From Kryptolebias marmoratus (Eukaryota > Chordata > Actinopteri > Cyprinodontiformes > Rivulidae): DNA of 64,000 nucleotides. The stretch's first letter is position 1; each line of letters starts with the position of its first letter. Shown in pieces: positions 38,293 through 50,680 of this stretch. The position numbers and the translations under genes are program-made. The notes under the pieces were generated by a model. That model saw only the letters and a program-made list of their open reading frames with translations. It did not search any database and was not told the DNA's origin. Where the stretch lies: the NCBI RefSeq assembly GCF_001649575.2, contig NC_051435.1, positions 9,505,692 to 9,569,691 on the forward strand, written 5' to 3'.

Positions 38293-39342
38293 TTATGGCT
38301 CAGTCTTAAAAGTCTTCGATTTAGCTTTGGAGCGCGTGTTGACCTCCGCGGATAAGGACTGAGCGGGTGAGGTCTCGGGAGAGGTGGACCTCGAGAGCGG
38401 AACGAACATGGGAGGCTTCACCACTTTGTACTTGAGCGCGTTCTTTTCCCTCTTCTGCTTCAGGTGCTTCTCGCAGTGGTTAACGAACGTGTCCAGCTTG
38501 ACGAAGGTCTTGTTGCACACCTTGCAGTGATACGGCCGCTGTCCTTTTTTGAGGCGTATGTGCAGCCTGATGTACGAGGAGCGCACAAAGGTGCGGCAGC
38601 AGACGCCACACTTCAGGTCTCCCGTGCTGCTTTGTGTTCTGTCAGGCTGGCTGAGCGCTGGTGCACGAGCAGGAGCTGGTGCAGGTGCCGGAGCCGGTGC
38701 CGGTTTGGCCTGCCCAGAGGCCTCTTGGGCCTTGTGGGAGAGCAGAAGCGACAGAGAGCGAAAGCCCGCGCCGCACTTCTCACACACGTACGGTTTCTCG
38801 CCGGTGTGAAGACGAATGTGCGCCAGGAGCCCAGCCTTCTGGGTGAACGACTTGTCGCAGTAGCTGCACTTGAAGGGCTTCTCCCCGGTGTGGAGCCGGC
38901 GGTGCGTCTTCAGGTGCGAAGCCCGGCCGAAAGTCTTCCCGCACTCTGGGCATTTGAACGGCCGGTCCCCGCTGTGGATCGTCTTGTGGGCGATCAGGTG
39001 GGCGGACTGATGGAAGAACTTGCCACAGGTGTTGCACCTGAACCTCCTCTCCTTGCCGTGGGAGGCCAGGTGAAGGGTCAAGTGGGCGGAGGAGATGAAG
39101 GTTTTAGTGCAGAGGGTGCAGCTGTGGGGGTTCAGGTGCTTGTGGGGCCTCCGGCCGTTGGAGGGACCCCCGCCTGCCTGGCAGGACGCACATCTGGACG
39201 GAGGGTCAGGGGTTTCTGTGGGCTGTCCGGGAGCAGCTGGAGCGCTGGTGGGGTGGGGCTGAGGTGGACTGAGACTGCACCCACAGTCCGAGCAGAGCCT
39301 GGACTGCCGCTGGGAGTCTTTGTCCCCAGGTTTAACCAGCAT
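38293..39342 (-). CDS. C2H2 zinc-finger protein with seven fingers
   Basis: Single open frame to a TAA at 38295-38293. The first in-frame ATG is at 39342-39340 (349 aa). The frame stays open to 39360, where TCTCGCAG precedes it and looks like a splice acceptor, so an upstream coding exon could add residues. Residues about 75-200 hold four standard Kruppel-type fingers joined by HTGEKP-like linkers, preceded and followed by less regular ones. The fifth finger lacks a clear second histidine, and the sixth has a non-standard end (HIRLKK). Between fingers five and six is an Ala-Pro repeat (PAPAPAPAPAPAR). No KRAB, SCAN or BTB domain is visible. It is presumably a DNA-binding transcription factor. 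I do not recognise a specific orthologue. Confidence 0.85.
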   Translation of the reverse strand: MLVKPGDKDSQRQSRLCSDCGCSLSPPQPHPTSAPAAPGQPTETPDPPSRCASCQAGGGPSNGRRPHKHLNPHSCTLCTKTFISSAHLTLHLASHGKERRFRCNTCGKFFHQSAHLIAHKTIHSGDRPFKCPECGKTFGRASHLKTHRRLHTGEKPFKCSYCDKSFTQKAGLLAHIRLHTGEKPYVCEKCGAGFRSLSLLLSHKAQEASGQAKPAPAPAPAPAPARAPALSQPDRTQSSTGDLKCGVCCRTFVRSSYIRLHIRLKKGQRPYHCKVCNKTFVKLDTFVNHCEKHLKQKREKNALKYKVVKPPMFVPLSRSTSPETSPAQSLSAEVNTRSKAKSKTFKTEP

Positions 39343-40110
39343 GATGTCATTCACAGCCACTGCGAGAAGCAGGGAGGGCCACCGGCTGACTCATAATCTG
39401 AGGACCAAAACCAAACACACACACACAGCTTTTCAGTCCCGCGTTCTGCGCCATAACATGCAGTTCATCTGTAATACAAGTAAACAAGCCCCGCTTACAC
39501 GGAGCTCCCCGGATCCGCTGCTAGGCCCCGGCTACTTCGGAGGAGAAAGGATGCGACTAACATCTGACGACGTCTTCACGTACCGTCCTCGTTCCTCCCG
39601 AGAAGACGCGCATTCAGTCGCGCGTCCATGTCCCCGACGAAAGGACACGAGGGAGCGGGGTTTTGTCTCCGGTGTTCTGTTGTCTTCGGTTTGTTGTTGT
39701 TTTGTTTTGTTTTTTTTGTCGGTGACGCAGCAGCTGAGAAGGCGCTGCAGCAGCATCTAGCGAGCGGCGGAGCGACAAATCACCCAAACAAAAAAAGGCT
39801 TTAAACATTTACATTTACACCGAGCAACAATAAACACTGCTTAAATAACTATCAGTCCATATCCTCCTGACCACCAGGAAAATAATACTGTCCGATCACA
39901 CTTTTTTTTTTTTTGTTGTTTAAATTCCCCAATCTTTGTAAAATAATTAGCCCCGCCCCTTTAGATTTATTATAAAAAAAAACAGCTGAATGTCCTCTGA
40001 TAGCAAAAAAAAAAGGAGTTAATTTAGTATTATGCACTGGGTGTGGAATATTCAGGCTGGCAAACAAACACATTAAAACACTGGGAGTCCAGATGCACAA
40101 TCATGGTCCA
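39343..40110. other. Intergenic region with CpG-rich zinc-finger promoter
   Basis: 39480-39780 is clearly GC- and CpG-rich and lies just upstream of the zinc-finger coding exon, so it probably holds its promoter and first exon. The rest is AT-rich with T runs. No further ORF is supported. Confidence 0.5.
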
Positions 40111-40140
40111 GAAAGTTTCATTTTAGGACCTGAAGTCCGA

Positions 40141-40203
40141 GGAAACCTAAACTTTGACTTTCCCCCCGGATGCTTCCTGGTTTCGATTCTGCAGAAATCA
40201 AAA
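40141..40203 (+). promoter_or_regulatory. Interferon-response-like motifs upstream of sacsin-like copy 1
   Basis: GGAAACCTAAACT at 40141-40153 differs at one base from the ISRE consensus GGAAANNGAAACT. It is followed by GTTTCGATTC (40180-40189) and GAAATCAAAA (40194-40203). The same three elements occur in the same order upstream of copy 2. They lie 60-125 bp upstream of the TATA box. That they bind IRF/STAT factors is inference. Confidence 0.5.
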
Positions 40204-40206
40204 GCT

Positions 40207-40230
40207 GAGAGAGAGAGAGAGAGAGAGAGA
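40207..40230. repeat. (GA)12 microsatellite in the copy 1 promoter
   Basis: Uninterrupted GA dinucleotides between the ISRE-like motifs and the TATA box. It is absent from the corresponding place in copy 2. Confidence 0.9.
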
Positions 40231-40263
40231 ATGTGTGTCTTAGGGCTGGACATGTCCTGCCTT

Positions 40264-40270
40264 TATAAAA
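40264..40270 (+). promoter_or_regulatory. TATA box of sacsin-like copy 1
   Basis: CTTTATAAAAGG context, about 65-75 bp before the donor site (40338) of the inferred untranslated first exon. Copy 2 has GGCTTTATAAATG in the same position relative to its first exon. Confidence 0.6.
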
Positions 40271-40328
40271 GGACACCCTGATGACTAACATCACTACATT
40301 TTCTGCAACTGAGGCATCCTTCACTGAT

Positions 40329-40960
40329 ATGGTCCAGGTACAGTGATTTTTTATTACTTGTTTGCATCTTCATAGCACTTATGAGCAAATATTTAACTGG
40401 GGGGGCCATGAAATTGTCATTTTATTTTATATGAATACATAAATAAAATGACCATTTATGTAACCTTAAAACTGAAATAGCCATGTGTTGTTTATTAATA
40501 CAAAACAAATAACTTAAAACAGTGAGATGTAGTCACCAGAAAATGCTGAGAAATTGTGCTCAGGTTTTCATAAACAATTTTTTGCATACATCTTAGAAAC
40601 TAGCACTGCGTTATAATCATTTTGTTTAAAACAGATTAACACCAGAAACTTGAAGGCAAATTGTTGAACCTGTATTTTTCACTGGATTACTAAAGAATTT
40701 ACAGATGACAAAAGTTACAAATAAGCCTGGGGTGCTAAAATGCCTTTTATAAATGTCTGGTTATCAGCTTTGTAAAAAAAAAAAAGTGCTTAAATACTGA
40801 TGAAATATTCAGTCCCACCTAAGCATTCAGCTCATGTTACCTCAGTTGTTGTCAGGAACTACATTGAGTAATTTTGAAGTTTATGCCAACACAAAGAGCT
40901 TAGACCACAGGATTTTACGACATTCTGATTGTGTTGCAGCAACCAGCCCAGGAGGGATGA
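40329..40960 (+). promoter_or_regulatory. Spliced nine-codon upstream ORF of sacsin-like copy 1
   Basis: ATG GTC CAG at 40329-40337 is joined, over a GT-AG intron, to 40940-40960. The peptide is MVQQPAQEG and the TGA overlaps the main ATG in the sequence GGATGAGC. Copy 2 keeps the same length, splice position and overlap (MVEQPAQEG). A stop-start overlap of this kind could allow termination-reinitiation control of the main protein. The transcript model is inferred from matching splice sites in both copies. Confidence 0.5.
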
Positions 40961-43900
40961 GCGGGAAGACGAGGAATAAAGCTCGGTGAGTCGCACCACC
41001 TCTTCCTCTTCTCTCAGCGAACAAACATCCACAGACACAACTGATTTTGATATAGAATTCTTCAAAAACTGTTGAAATAAAGTTTTTTTTGTTTGTTTAC
41101 ATATTATGTGTCAGATGTCTGAACACGACAACCCATTCAATTGGAATCACAGTTACAATAAGGGAAAATGTTGCACCTGTTTTTAGGCAAACAACGTATT
41201 ATCAAATTCAACTTTTTTTTAACTGTACTAAAAATAATATTTCAGAGCATTATTGTTGTATATGCACATGTTTACTATTCTTTAAATCAGCAACATTTCA
41301 AACATTAAAAAAAAAATGATAGAAAGGTAAGAGAAACAAATATTAGACCAAATTCTTGCATTTTGTTTGCCTCTTCTAACCATCTTTTTTTCCTAAAGTG
41401 TTGATCAGTCTGTTAAATTTCATGACTGATACATTAATACTTCATTGATCCAGGAGAGAATTCAATACTAGAACGATGTTTGGTATTTTATAAAGTTGCT
41501 TTTGAGTCTTTATTTAGCAAAATTATGTTACTTAGGCATGAGCCAGTTTCTGGTTTCAAAGTATTATTATCAAAGAAAATAATTTATCATACTAGACTCA
41601 CTACAGTCAATAAAAAATAATAGCAAAACTGAGAATATAATAGAAAATTCTGTAACACATGCTTTGTCTTCCACTTTACCAGTCACACTACAGAGTATTA
41701 AACAGGACTGGAAATCAAAACTAGCTTTTAAAATGCCAGATAAATAACTCATAAATGGGCCACAAAAATGTAGGGATCACAGGAATGTCTTCGATTTTGA
41801 AACTGAGTTTTGCACTTAATGAATAAAATATAACAGAATATGAATGAATCAACAAGACAGTGTTTTTTCTTGTTAAATGCTTCATATCCTAGAGTACAAC
41901 AGAGGGAGGTCAATTGTCGGCTACAAATTAATCATTAGGAATTTAAAAAAAGACCCATTGCTTTAGGTTTCACTAACTGTTACAAAGTTTAATGTGAAAT
42001 AAGTCAGCAAGGCGCAATACAAACCAAACAGCCTCATACTCAAACAGAAAGAGGAAAAATGTGCAATATTTCACGCTTTTCAATCTCTATCCAGCTGTGA
42101 GAGTCACAACCCTGACTCTTAAACAAATAGCTCTGGTACTGCTTAATCATCCGTGTTAATTTGAATTTTGGTTTTAATTTCGTACTTTTGTTTGGTTTAG
42201 GACGGCCTTTGGGGCTACAGCCCCACCGTTCATTGACTACCTGAAAGATATTCTGCGCCGATATCCAGACGGAGGCCAGATTTTAAAGGTTGGTGTATTT
42301 AAAATCTGGTAGTAATATTTACTTTCTGTAATACTTCTCTCGTGGAATGAAACGGAGCAGGCCAGCAGACCGGAGGCTTGGCATATTACCTAAAGAATGA
42401 TTTTTCAGATTGTATGTCAGAATCTTGGGTAAATCTTGTATTATTTCTTAAGGAGATCCCTTTCAGACACTCTTCATTTGCTGCCACTTATTCTTTGCTC
42501 CTCTTCTTGCTCACTTTCTTCAAATGTTTTAACAACAGGTAGAAATTTGGTTTATAGCTCTTTGGTAATCTCCCTCCTGGTACAAAAAAAAAACATTTTC
42601 TTTGTCTAACTGTAGTCTATTTGGCATTTTAAGTAGATTTAAACAAACAAAGAATTAGGAAGACTGATTGCTGATAATAAAGAGCCAATAAATACAATTT
42701 AAACACTGGCTCATCCATTAAGTTATCTTATTGTGCTAGGCTTACTTTAAAATTGTAGTTTTTATCAACAGGAACTGATTCAAAATGCAGATGATGCTAA
42801 AGCCACAGAAGTGCTTTTCATCCATGATGAGAGGAGCTACGGGACTAAGAGTCTTTGGACTAATAAGCTGGAAAAATACCAAGGTATTTATGTTAAAGTT
42901 TGTAACAGATTTGTCATGGTTTTATTTGTCAGTATTTACATTTTAACAGTCACCTGCAGGTTTGAACCACTGTTGGTGAAATTGCCATGTTTGTTGATTC
43001 TATGTTTACAACCTAAAAGAAACGCAGTGTTGTTTTCTTCAAGCCAAGCAGGGAATTCAAGAAAAGCAGTCGAATACACAAAAACACATACAAACATAGC
43101 ACTTATATTATTAACTGTTTTCTTTCAAAGGTCCTGCTCTGTACGCCTACAACAACGCAGTGTTTACTGATGAAGACTGGGAAAGAATTCAGAAGGCGGG
43201 AAGAAGTGGCAAAGCCAATGACCCAAACAAAATTGGGAGATTTGGAATTGGCTTCAACTCTGTTTATCACATAACTGGTAAAACTTCTGTATTGTTGCAG
43301 TACTTCTACTTAATTGTGTGAATTTTTAAAATATTTTCAGAAGTCTAAATAGACCAATTTATTGGAAAGAATGTTTTTTTTTTTATCCACAGATGTGCCA
43401 AGCATATTCAGCTCAGGGCACCTTGCCTTGATGGACCCCCAAGAAAAGATATTTGGAGAAAGAGAAGGAGGGTTTCGGTGGTCTTTAGATGATGCTGAGC
43501 ACAAAGAAGCTCTGATGACAATGCAGGATCAGTTCCAAGCCTATCGAGACATAGTTTCAGTTGTAGGGCAACAAGAATGGCCGGAAGTCCTGGAGGATCA
43601 GTACTTTCCTGGAACAATCTTCAGATTCCCCTTGCGCAATGTGACATCAGAAATTTCAGATAATCTGTATGATTCAGATAAGGTGGTGGAGCTGTTTGAT
43701 AGTTTCATTGCAGATGCAGACCTGAGCCTCCTCTTCCTGAAAAGTGTGAGCTCTGTGTCCTTAATACATATTAATGTTGATGGCACTGTTAACACCAGAC
43801 TTGAAGTAAAATCGTCAATCCCCACAGAGATCTCTTTGAAGTCAGATGATGACGCAGTCATTGAGGGTTTGACAAAGTTCAAACTGATAACCCTCAATTC

Positions 43901-46900
43901 AGAAAACCGCAAAGAAACAAAATGGCTTGTCACAACATGCACCATGAAGGAGGGTAATGTAGAAAAACTTGACACCCTTGCAAAAAAGTTGAGTTTTCTA
44001 CCTCGAGTTGACTTGGCATTCCCCATTGATGAGGACAGAGACTGCAGTGAGGGTAGACTGAGCTGCTTTCTCCCCCTCCCAAACAATGAGTCCAATAAGA
44101 CAGGTCTCCCAGTTTGTGTCAACGCCTGCTTTGGCCTCACAGACAACAGAAGACACATCAAGTGGCAAGAAGAAGACCAGAAACATGACGAACATGCTTT
44201 GTGGAATGAACTGCTGGTAAAGGAGGTGCTCCCACAAGCATATGTAATGATCATTCAAAATGCCATCCAACTTTGTCAACAGTCTTCTCTCCCTGTCTCG
44301 TCTGTGTACAGTCTGTGGCCTGATATTGCTCAGATGCAGCACAAAGAAAAATGGCGTGATGTTGCTCTGAATGTTTTTCATCACTTATTCAGACAGAACA
44401 TGGCTGTCCTCTCTCTTGCCAAAGATGAAAGGAAGTTTATCCCTTCATCAGAAGCTGTGCTACCCTGTAATGGTCCTACAAGCTCCGAAATACTGGCTGC
44501 CATTAAAAGGACCTTGGTTTCCTCAGGGGTAAACCTTGTTACTTTACCAGCTAGAGTTGTTAGAGCCATTGAGGCCTATCCTCACACTAGCCCAAAACAT
44601 GTGACTCCAACCTTCCTCAGAGACATTCTCCATAGGACCGGTGTGGCTAACATCAGTAAGGAAGACAAACTCTCTCTGTTGGAGTACATATTGAACGATG
44701 GAAAATATAAAGAACTGAAGGGTCTTCAGCTACTTCCACTCAGTGATGGTTCTTTCAGATCTTTCACTGACAGAGAGGAGGACACAGCTTTAATTGACAG
44801 CAATGACTTTCCAAGGTAGGGTTATATCTTTTTACCAGTGTGTGTGTTATCTGAATATTATGTTTGTCCTGACTTGTTTGGATTGAGTGGATTGGTGGTT
44901 CTGGGGTTGGAATAGTTGCTTTACACCTGGAAGGTTCCTGGGTTAAAACTAAACTGTGGTCTATCTTTGCGGAGATTGCATGTTTTCTGTTTGTCTGGAT
45001 GGTTTTCTCTGGATCTTTTTCTCTCCTCTTATAGCTATGATAGTTTTAAACTGACTGTACCTTTAGTTGTGAGTGTACATAGATTTTCATCAATCATAAA
45101 CTGTGATTAGCCTAGAGTGTTCTAAACCTCTCTTGAAATTGACACAAAATGTTTTTAAGGTTTTTGGGGGGTTTTGTCAGAAACACAATTAACTGACTCA
45201 TCCACTTCAGTTTTTTAACTGTAGCTATTGCTACATTTCTGCTGACTTTTACCTTTTTTGGTCCCCTGACTGTCATTGGGTAATTGAAAGAATTAACAAA
45301 TTTTTAATTTTTCCAGAGTCTTGATGCCATACTGCAAGCACCTCTTCATTCCATATGACCTGAGTTCAGTTTGCAGAACCCACCTGAAAGAACTGGCCAG
45401 ACAAAGTATGTTGTGTTACCTTTTAAAAAGAAAATAATTACAAATATGCACCTGTGTGCATGTTTCGACACAAACAATTGGTCTAACATTTTGTTATGTA
45501 TTTACTTCTCAGACTTATTCAGAGTCATCAATGTTAACGCTGACCACGTGGTTGAATACACAAGAAGGTATTTGCCACAGAGCTGGAAGCAGGCGGGGTC
45601 AGCACTCGTTACCTGGGACATCAGCAACAGTCACCATCCACCGTCAGATTGGCTCCAAGAATTCTGGAAGTTTATCAGCTCTCACTTCAGTGAGTTAAGT
45701 CGTTTCACTGAACTACCTCTGATACCTGTCAGTCCCCTGTCTTATGGTCAGCCTGTTTTACTGGCAAAACTGAAACAACAAACTACCCTGATTTTCCAGA
45801 AAAGTAGGCAGAGTAGTTTGCCAGGACCAATAGCTCAGCTGGTGACCAAAGTTGGTGGCACAGTGGTGACAGGAAATGAGTGGCTCAAGCACGAAGACCT
45901 TGAAACTTATGTCCTCAGTCCATCTCCTATAAGTGTCCTGAAGGTGCTTATGAATTTAGACTTTCAGCATCTCATCAGAGTCATAAAGTCTGAGTCTCAC
46001 AAAACACTAGAAGAACTAAAAGACTATCTGTCCCATCTGAATCATATCTCAGGAAGAGAGAAAGATTTCCTCTCAACATTGCCCTTGTTTCAGACTATGA
46101 AAGGATCCTGTGTTGGAGCTCAGTTCAAACAGGCATTGGTCCTAATGTCGAGTCCAACTGTCCCCACAGAGCTGCCCATGCCTGATTCAGTTATCCAGTG
46201 TGCTACTGAGGCTGATCGCAGATTGTTACAGCTGCTGNNNNNNNNNNNNNNNNNNNNNNNNNNNNNNNNNNNNNNNNNNNNNNNNNNNNNNNNNNNNNNN
46301 NNNNNNNNNNNNNNNNNNNNNNNNNNNNNNNNNNNNNTTCCTGCCTTTGCAAACATGTGTGAGATTTGGAATGGATTTAGATCTGCTGGAGTTAAAGTGA
46401 AAAATGTCACTCCTGCCTCTGTGCGTACTTTCCTGCAAGCAAAACCTCTGAATGATCCAACACAAACAGATGAGGATTTACCCTTGCCTATAACTGAGAC
46501 TTTGATCAGAGATGAAACAAGATGTTCAGAACTCCTGAACTTTTGTCTGAATGATCCACAGTTGATAAAAAATGCAGAAAATGAGGCCACTTTGCTGAAT
46601 GGACTTCCACTTCTTCTCACAAAAGATAAGATTTTGAGACCATTTAACTCTGACACTCCAAAGTTGATTTCAAGATATGAAAACATTTTCTTCGGCTATA
46701 AAGAAAATTTTGCAGATTATGAAATTTATGGAGCTCACATTGATCTTCTGCAAAATTTGAACTTTGTTCAGAAAGTGACACTTCCCAGTGCAATGGAATA
46801 CCTGCAACCAATAATTCAGCATCTTCTTCAGAGCTGTGCAGTTGACCCAGATAGTGGCCATCATGTCCCAGATAAAACGATGTTGAAGTGGTTGGAATTA

Positions 46901-49900
46901 CTTTGGAGGTTCATTACAAGTGAAATTCCACAGGAAACATCTAGTGCTGCGGAAGGAAGTCTGACAATAAGTGATGTGAAGAATCTTTTCAGTGACTGCA
47001 GTATTCTTCCTGTTGTGTGTCCAAATTTAAACAACAAGCAGCTCCTACAAACAATGAAAGAGATGTCAAGTGTCATTCCAGCTGCATCAGAAAAGGACAT
47101 ATCAAATATCCTGTTCAAGCTTGGTTTTATGAAGCTTGATAATGTGTTCTTTTCAAAAGCAAGCTTTCATCGATCTCCAGCACTACACACTAAACTAATG
47201 GATGTGAATGACAGAAGTGCAGTGTTGAGCCAGGTCTGCAACATCAACCACTCAAAGTTTTCTCACCTTTCGAATGATGATATGAAAGAATTTCAAAACT
47301 TCCTGCAGTCTGGAGTATCCAAGTGTGAAAATCGTCAAGATTTTGTGAAGAAGTTAAAGTCCTTACCAATATTTGAAACAACACTTGGCAAACGAGTACG
47401 GATTGATGGACATAAGGAGGTATTAGTCCTCAACAGCAGCTGTTCAGTGACATTTCCAGACTTATTCACCCTGTCCAGCAGCAACAGCCTTTTTCTCAAA
47501 TACAACTCAGAAAATGTTGCTCTTTCAGAATTATTAAAAATTAAAATCCTGAAGGATTTGGACTATTTCATGAAGTTCATTTTGCCTGCTGTACACAGAC
47601 TTACAGAGAAAGAGACTCTTGACTGCCTCAAGCTGTTACTGATCCTACAACATGACTATCAGTTTTCACAGTACAAAGACAATGTCATATCAACAATGAA
47701 GTCAGTGAAATTGATTCACAGTTGTCAAGGAAGACTGGAGATGGCATCATACTTTTTCGATGATCATGTTGAGCTTTACAAGAAAATGGTGCCCCAAGAA
47801 AAATTTGTGCCAGAGAAATTTTGGACAGACTTGTGTGCAGAAAATCAAAACAGACGAACAGAAGCAAGAAAGCTAATCAGAGAACTTGGAATGAAACATG
47901 ATGTGTCAACAGATGACATAATCAATTTTGCAACCCAACTAGAATCAGAAGCAAAAGGAAACAGGAAAGATGATGAGCTGCAACAGAAATCAGATTTGCT
48001 TTTCAGACAAGCTTTGAGGAAAGTGATCAATGACAAAAACGAAAGCTTGCTAAGGAGCATTGCTGACATCAAGTTAATTTTTCCAGTTAAGATTAAAACA
48101 GATCTTTGCAGCTACCACCAACAATATGCTGCAGCAAACACTACTGTTCAAATCAGAGGATCTCTGATCGATGGAGATCCTAACCATCAGGAGTTGATTT
48201 GGTCTTCAATGCCAATTATACATCTACCAGTTTATTTCTCTCAGAATCTTTTAAAAATGATGAAAAATGCAGGAGCTCATGACCAACCACCCTCACAATG
48301 TGTGATCAGCAACATGAGAAACATCTGTCAGTCACCGTGTAAAACTGATCCGCTGATCAAAACCCGTGCCAAAGTGTTTCGACGTGCTTATGCCTACCTG
48401 CAAGCTAATGGCTTTGATGAAAAGAAACTGGCCGGTCTTCCTGTTATCTTGGTTGAAAAAGACACAGCACTTTTTAAAGCTGGTGATGTGTGTCTTTCAC
48501 TTGATGATGACCTTGAGTTCAGACCATATTTGTACAAAACTTCCTCAGAAGATGCCTTGTATGCAGAGTTCTTCAAGAAGATTGGTGTAAAGAAGGAAGC
48601 CACTGCAGTGCATTACTGTAATGTCCTGGCAGCTGTGTACGAAGATTCCTGTGATAAACAACAACTGAATGCAAACCAACAGAAGACTGTGAAACGAGCA
48701 GTTCAGCAGTTGTTTCACTTAATCAAAACTCAAGAAAAGCAGGTCTTCACTGCTGATGTTCAAACTTTGTATCTTCCTGCAGTAGATGGAAAGTTGTACC
48801 CATCATGTTCCCTCTACTACAATGACACAGTGTTTGAGACTAAAAGGGTGGAAGAAGCTCTGGAGGACAAGTTCTTGTTGCTTGAGAAACTCAGTAAATG
48901 TCATTTGGGCAAAGACATTTATGAGCATCATCGACTGGTGCAGCTGTTGCCTCAGAAATTTCGACCTAAAATGTTGTCTGAGATCACAGAGGAGAAAATG
49001 GTGGAACCACACATGCAGCTTTGTGAACTTGGGAATGGTTGTGACTTTAGTGGATGGTTTGATAAACATCTCTCTTCAGGAGCATTCAGGCATGGATTAA
49101 TTTGCCTTCTCAGAGAGCAGTCTCAGGGTCAAATAACAGAAGAAGAAGAAAATGAGATGTGTGAGAAGATTTTTGGCAGCATTCAGATTGTTTGCTGTGA
49201 AACTTTAGAAACAATGCTGTGGCTGGACACCCAGCCGCTAAATCAAACTACCAGGGAAACTGATGTTTTCGTCAAACGAGAACAACAAGGTTGTACCTTT
49301 TACCTAAAGCACAATGATGACATAACACCTAAAGTGTTATTTGAAGTTAACATGATTTTGACAAAGGAGATCAACGTTCTTTTAGATCATGGGATATCAT
49401 CAGTTCACCTCCCAGTGCTTGGACAACTTCTTATGTGTGATGATCTGCAGGATGTTCAGAAAACTCTGGCTAAGAATCAAATCCGTGACAGTGCTGAAAC
49501 TGAAAGCATCTTTCTCAATCCACCAGACCCTGGGACAGACATTCCAGATGAATGGCATGATTCATTAGACATGGGGTTTCTTAATAACTTTGAAGAGGGG
49601 GAATACGTTGGCTACAGTATCAACAACAAGTACATTCATGCAGTTATTGTTGAAGAGCTTCCTGAGCCCTCTGGAAGATTGTCCAAGAGATACAAAATTG
49701 ATATTGGAGAGGATGAGCCAGTTGAAGTCACTCATCTTGACTTATATCAGTTTAAACGAGAAAAGAAGCCAAAACCTAAGGGTAGAGAGGATGAGCCAAG
49801 TGAACCTGGTCATCAGTTTAAACAGGAAAAGAAGCTCAAAGTAGATCAGAAGACAAGCACATCCTCCATGGAGCTGGAGACACATGTAGGAGCTGAACCA

Positions 49901-50680
49901 CGTTCTTCCCAACCCTCACCAAATTCCCTACCAAGCTCTTTAGATGAAGCTAAGAAGGAGATTGACAAATGTCTGAATGAGATCTGGAGTTTTCCTGAAG
50001 AGGAAAGGCGGAAAGGCATCAGGAGACTGTACCTCAAATGGCATCCTGACAAAAACCCTGACTGCCTTCAACTTGCCACAGAAGCATTTAAATATTTGCA
50101 TAATCGCATTGATGAGCTCACCAAGGGCAAATGTAAAGCAACAAACTCCTCTTATTCCAGCGGCTCTTCAAGTTACACAGACTTCTACCAGCACTGGGAT
50201 CAAGAGGCCAGGCATCACAGAAGAGGTCGAGAAAGATTCTTTAGGGGTTTCCATAACACAAATATTCCAAAGCCAAACAAAGAGGAGGCCCAGCGCTGGT
50301 ATAAACAGGCTCGCTGCGATCTTGACGCAGCCCAAGAAGACACAGGTGGAAAAAGCACAGAGTGGTGTCTCTTTAAAGTCCATCAAGCAGTGGAAAAAGC
50401 TCTCTTTGCTGCAGAGTACAAACGTAATGGCCGTCACTCCCCCAGCAGCACAATTTCAACTACTGCAGCAAAGGTGTCACACTACCACCCTCAGCTGAGA
50501 GACCTGCCTCGAATTGTGGAGGATCTGAAGGCACTGGGAGTGGACGCCAAAAAGACTCAATACCCCAATTACCATCCCTATCCTCACATTCCTAATGGAC
50601 AGTTCAGGTCAGAAAATGAAATGTTAGCACTGAACAAGGCCTCTGAGCTGCTCAGTAAAATAGAGGCATATGTAAACTAA
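40957..50680 (+). CDS. Sacsin-like protein, copy 1 (HSP90-like ATPase, DnaJ, HEPN)
   Basis: Six coding exons: 40957-40985, 42201-42288, 42772-42883, 43131-43277, 43393-44815, 45317-45405 and the last, 45513-50680 (seven segments counting the start exon). All are GT-AG and all phases fit, totalling 7056 nt including 100 N, or 2351 codons. The N-terminus ([29 protein letters not shown] at 40-48, [15 protein letters not shown] at 112-126) is the GHKL/HSP90-like ATPase fold of the sacsin repeat. About 2106-2170 is a J domain with HPD at 2140-2142 (50042-50050). About 2218-2351 is a C-terminal HEPN domain. Human sacsin (about 4579 aa) has the same order with three ATPase-type repeats; this one shows a single N-terminal unit. 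The expected role is a cytosolic co-chaperone of HSP70. The N gap at 46238-46337 is frame-neutral only as written, and real sequence is missing there. Confidence 0.88.
40986..42200 (+). other. Intron 2 of sacsin-like copy 1
   Basis: The donor is CTCG/GTGAGT and the acceptor GGTTTAG. It contains AT-rich sequence with no repeat that I can define. Confidence 0.6.
44885..45110 (+). repeat. SINE-like repeat in sacsin-like copy 1 intron
   Basis: Phrases GGTTCCTGGGTTAAAACTAA, GAGATTGCATGTTTTCTG and TCTGGATGGTTTTCTCTGG are degenerate forms of a very common teleost repeat, whose usual head contains a GGTCCTGGGTTCGAATCC-like box. It sits in the intron between 44815 and 45317. A related head fragment is at 56770-56850. 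Confidence 0.5.
46238..46337. other. Assembly gap (100 N) inside sacsin-like copy 1
   Basis: Exactly 100 N, the customary placeholder length, inside the last large exon. The true missing length is unknown. It lies only 78 bp before the point where copy 2 resumes after its own gap, so collapse of near-identical sequence is the likely cause. Confidence 0.95.

Noticed and set aside
38464..39396. Plus-strand ORF of 310 codons opposite the zinc-finger gene
   Set aside because: Antisense shadow of a GC-rich zinc-finger exon. The minus-strand frame has clear C2H2 motifs; this one has none.
40329..40985. Alternative use of the second AG (CAACCAG) at the copy 1 second exon, giving a longer peptide from the upstream ATG
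   Set aside because: That frame reads [13 protein letters not shown] and then stops. It does not lead into the sacsin-like protein, whereas MSGKTRNKA joins exactly in phase.
46238..46337. Continuous reading frame across the N gap as evidence for the true protein
   Set aside because: The N run has a standard placeholder length, so frame continuity is not informative.
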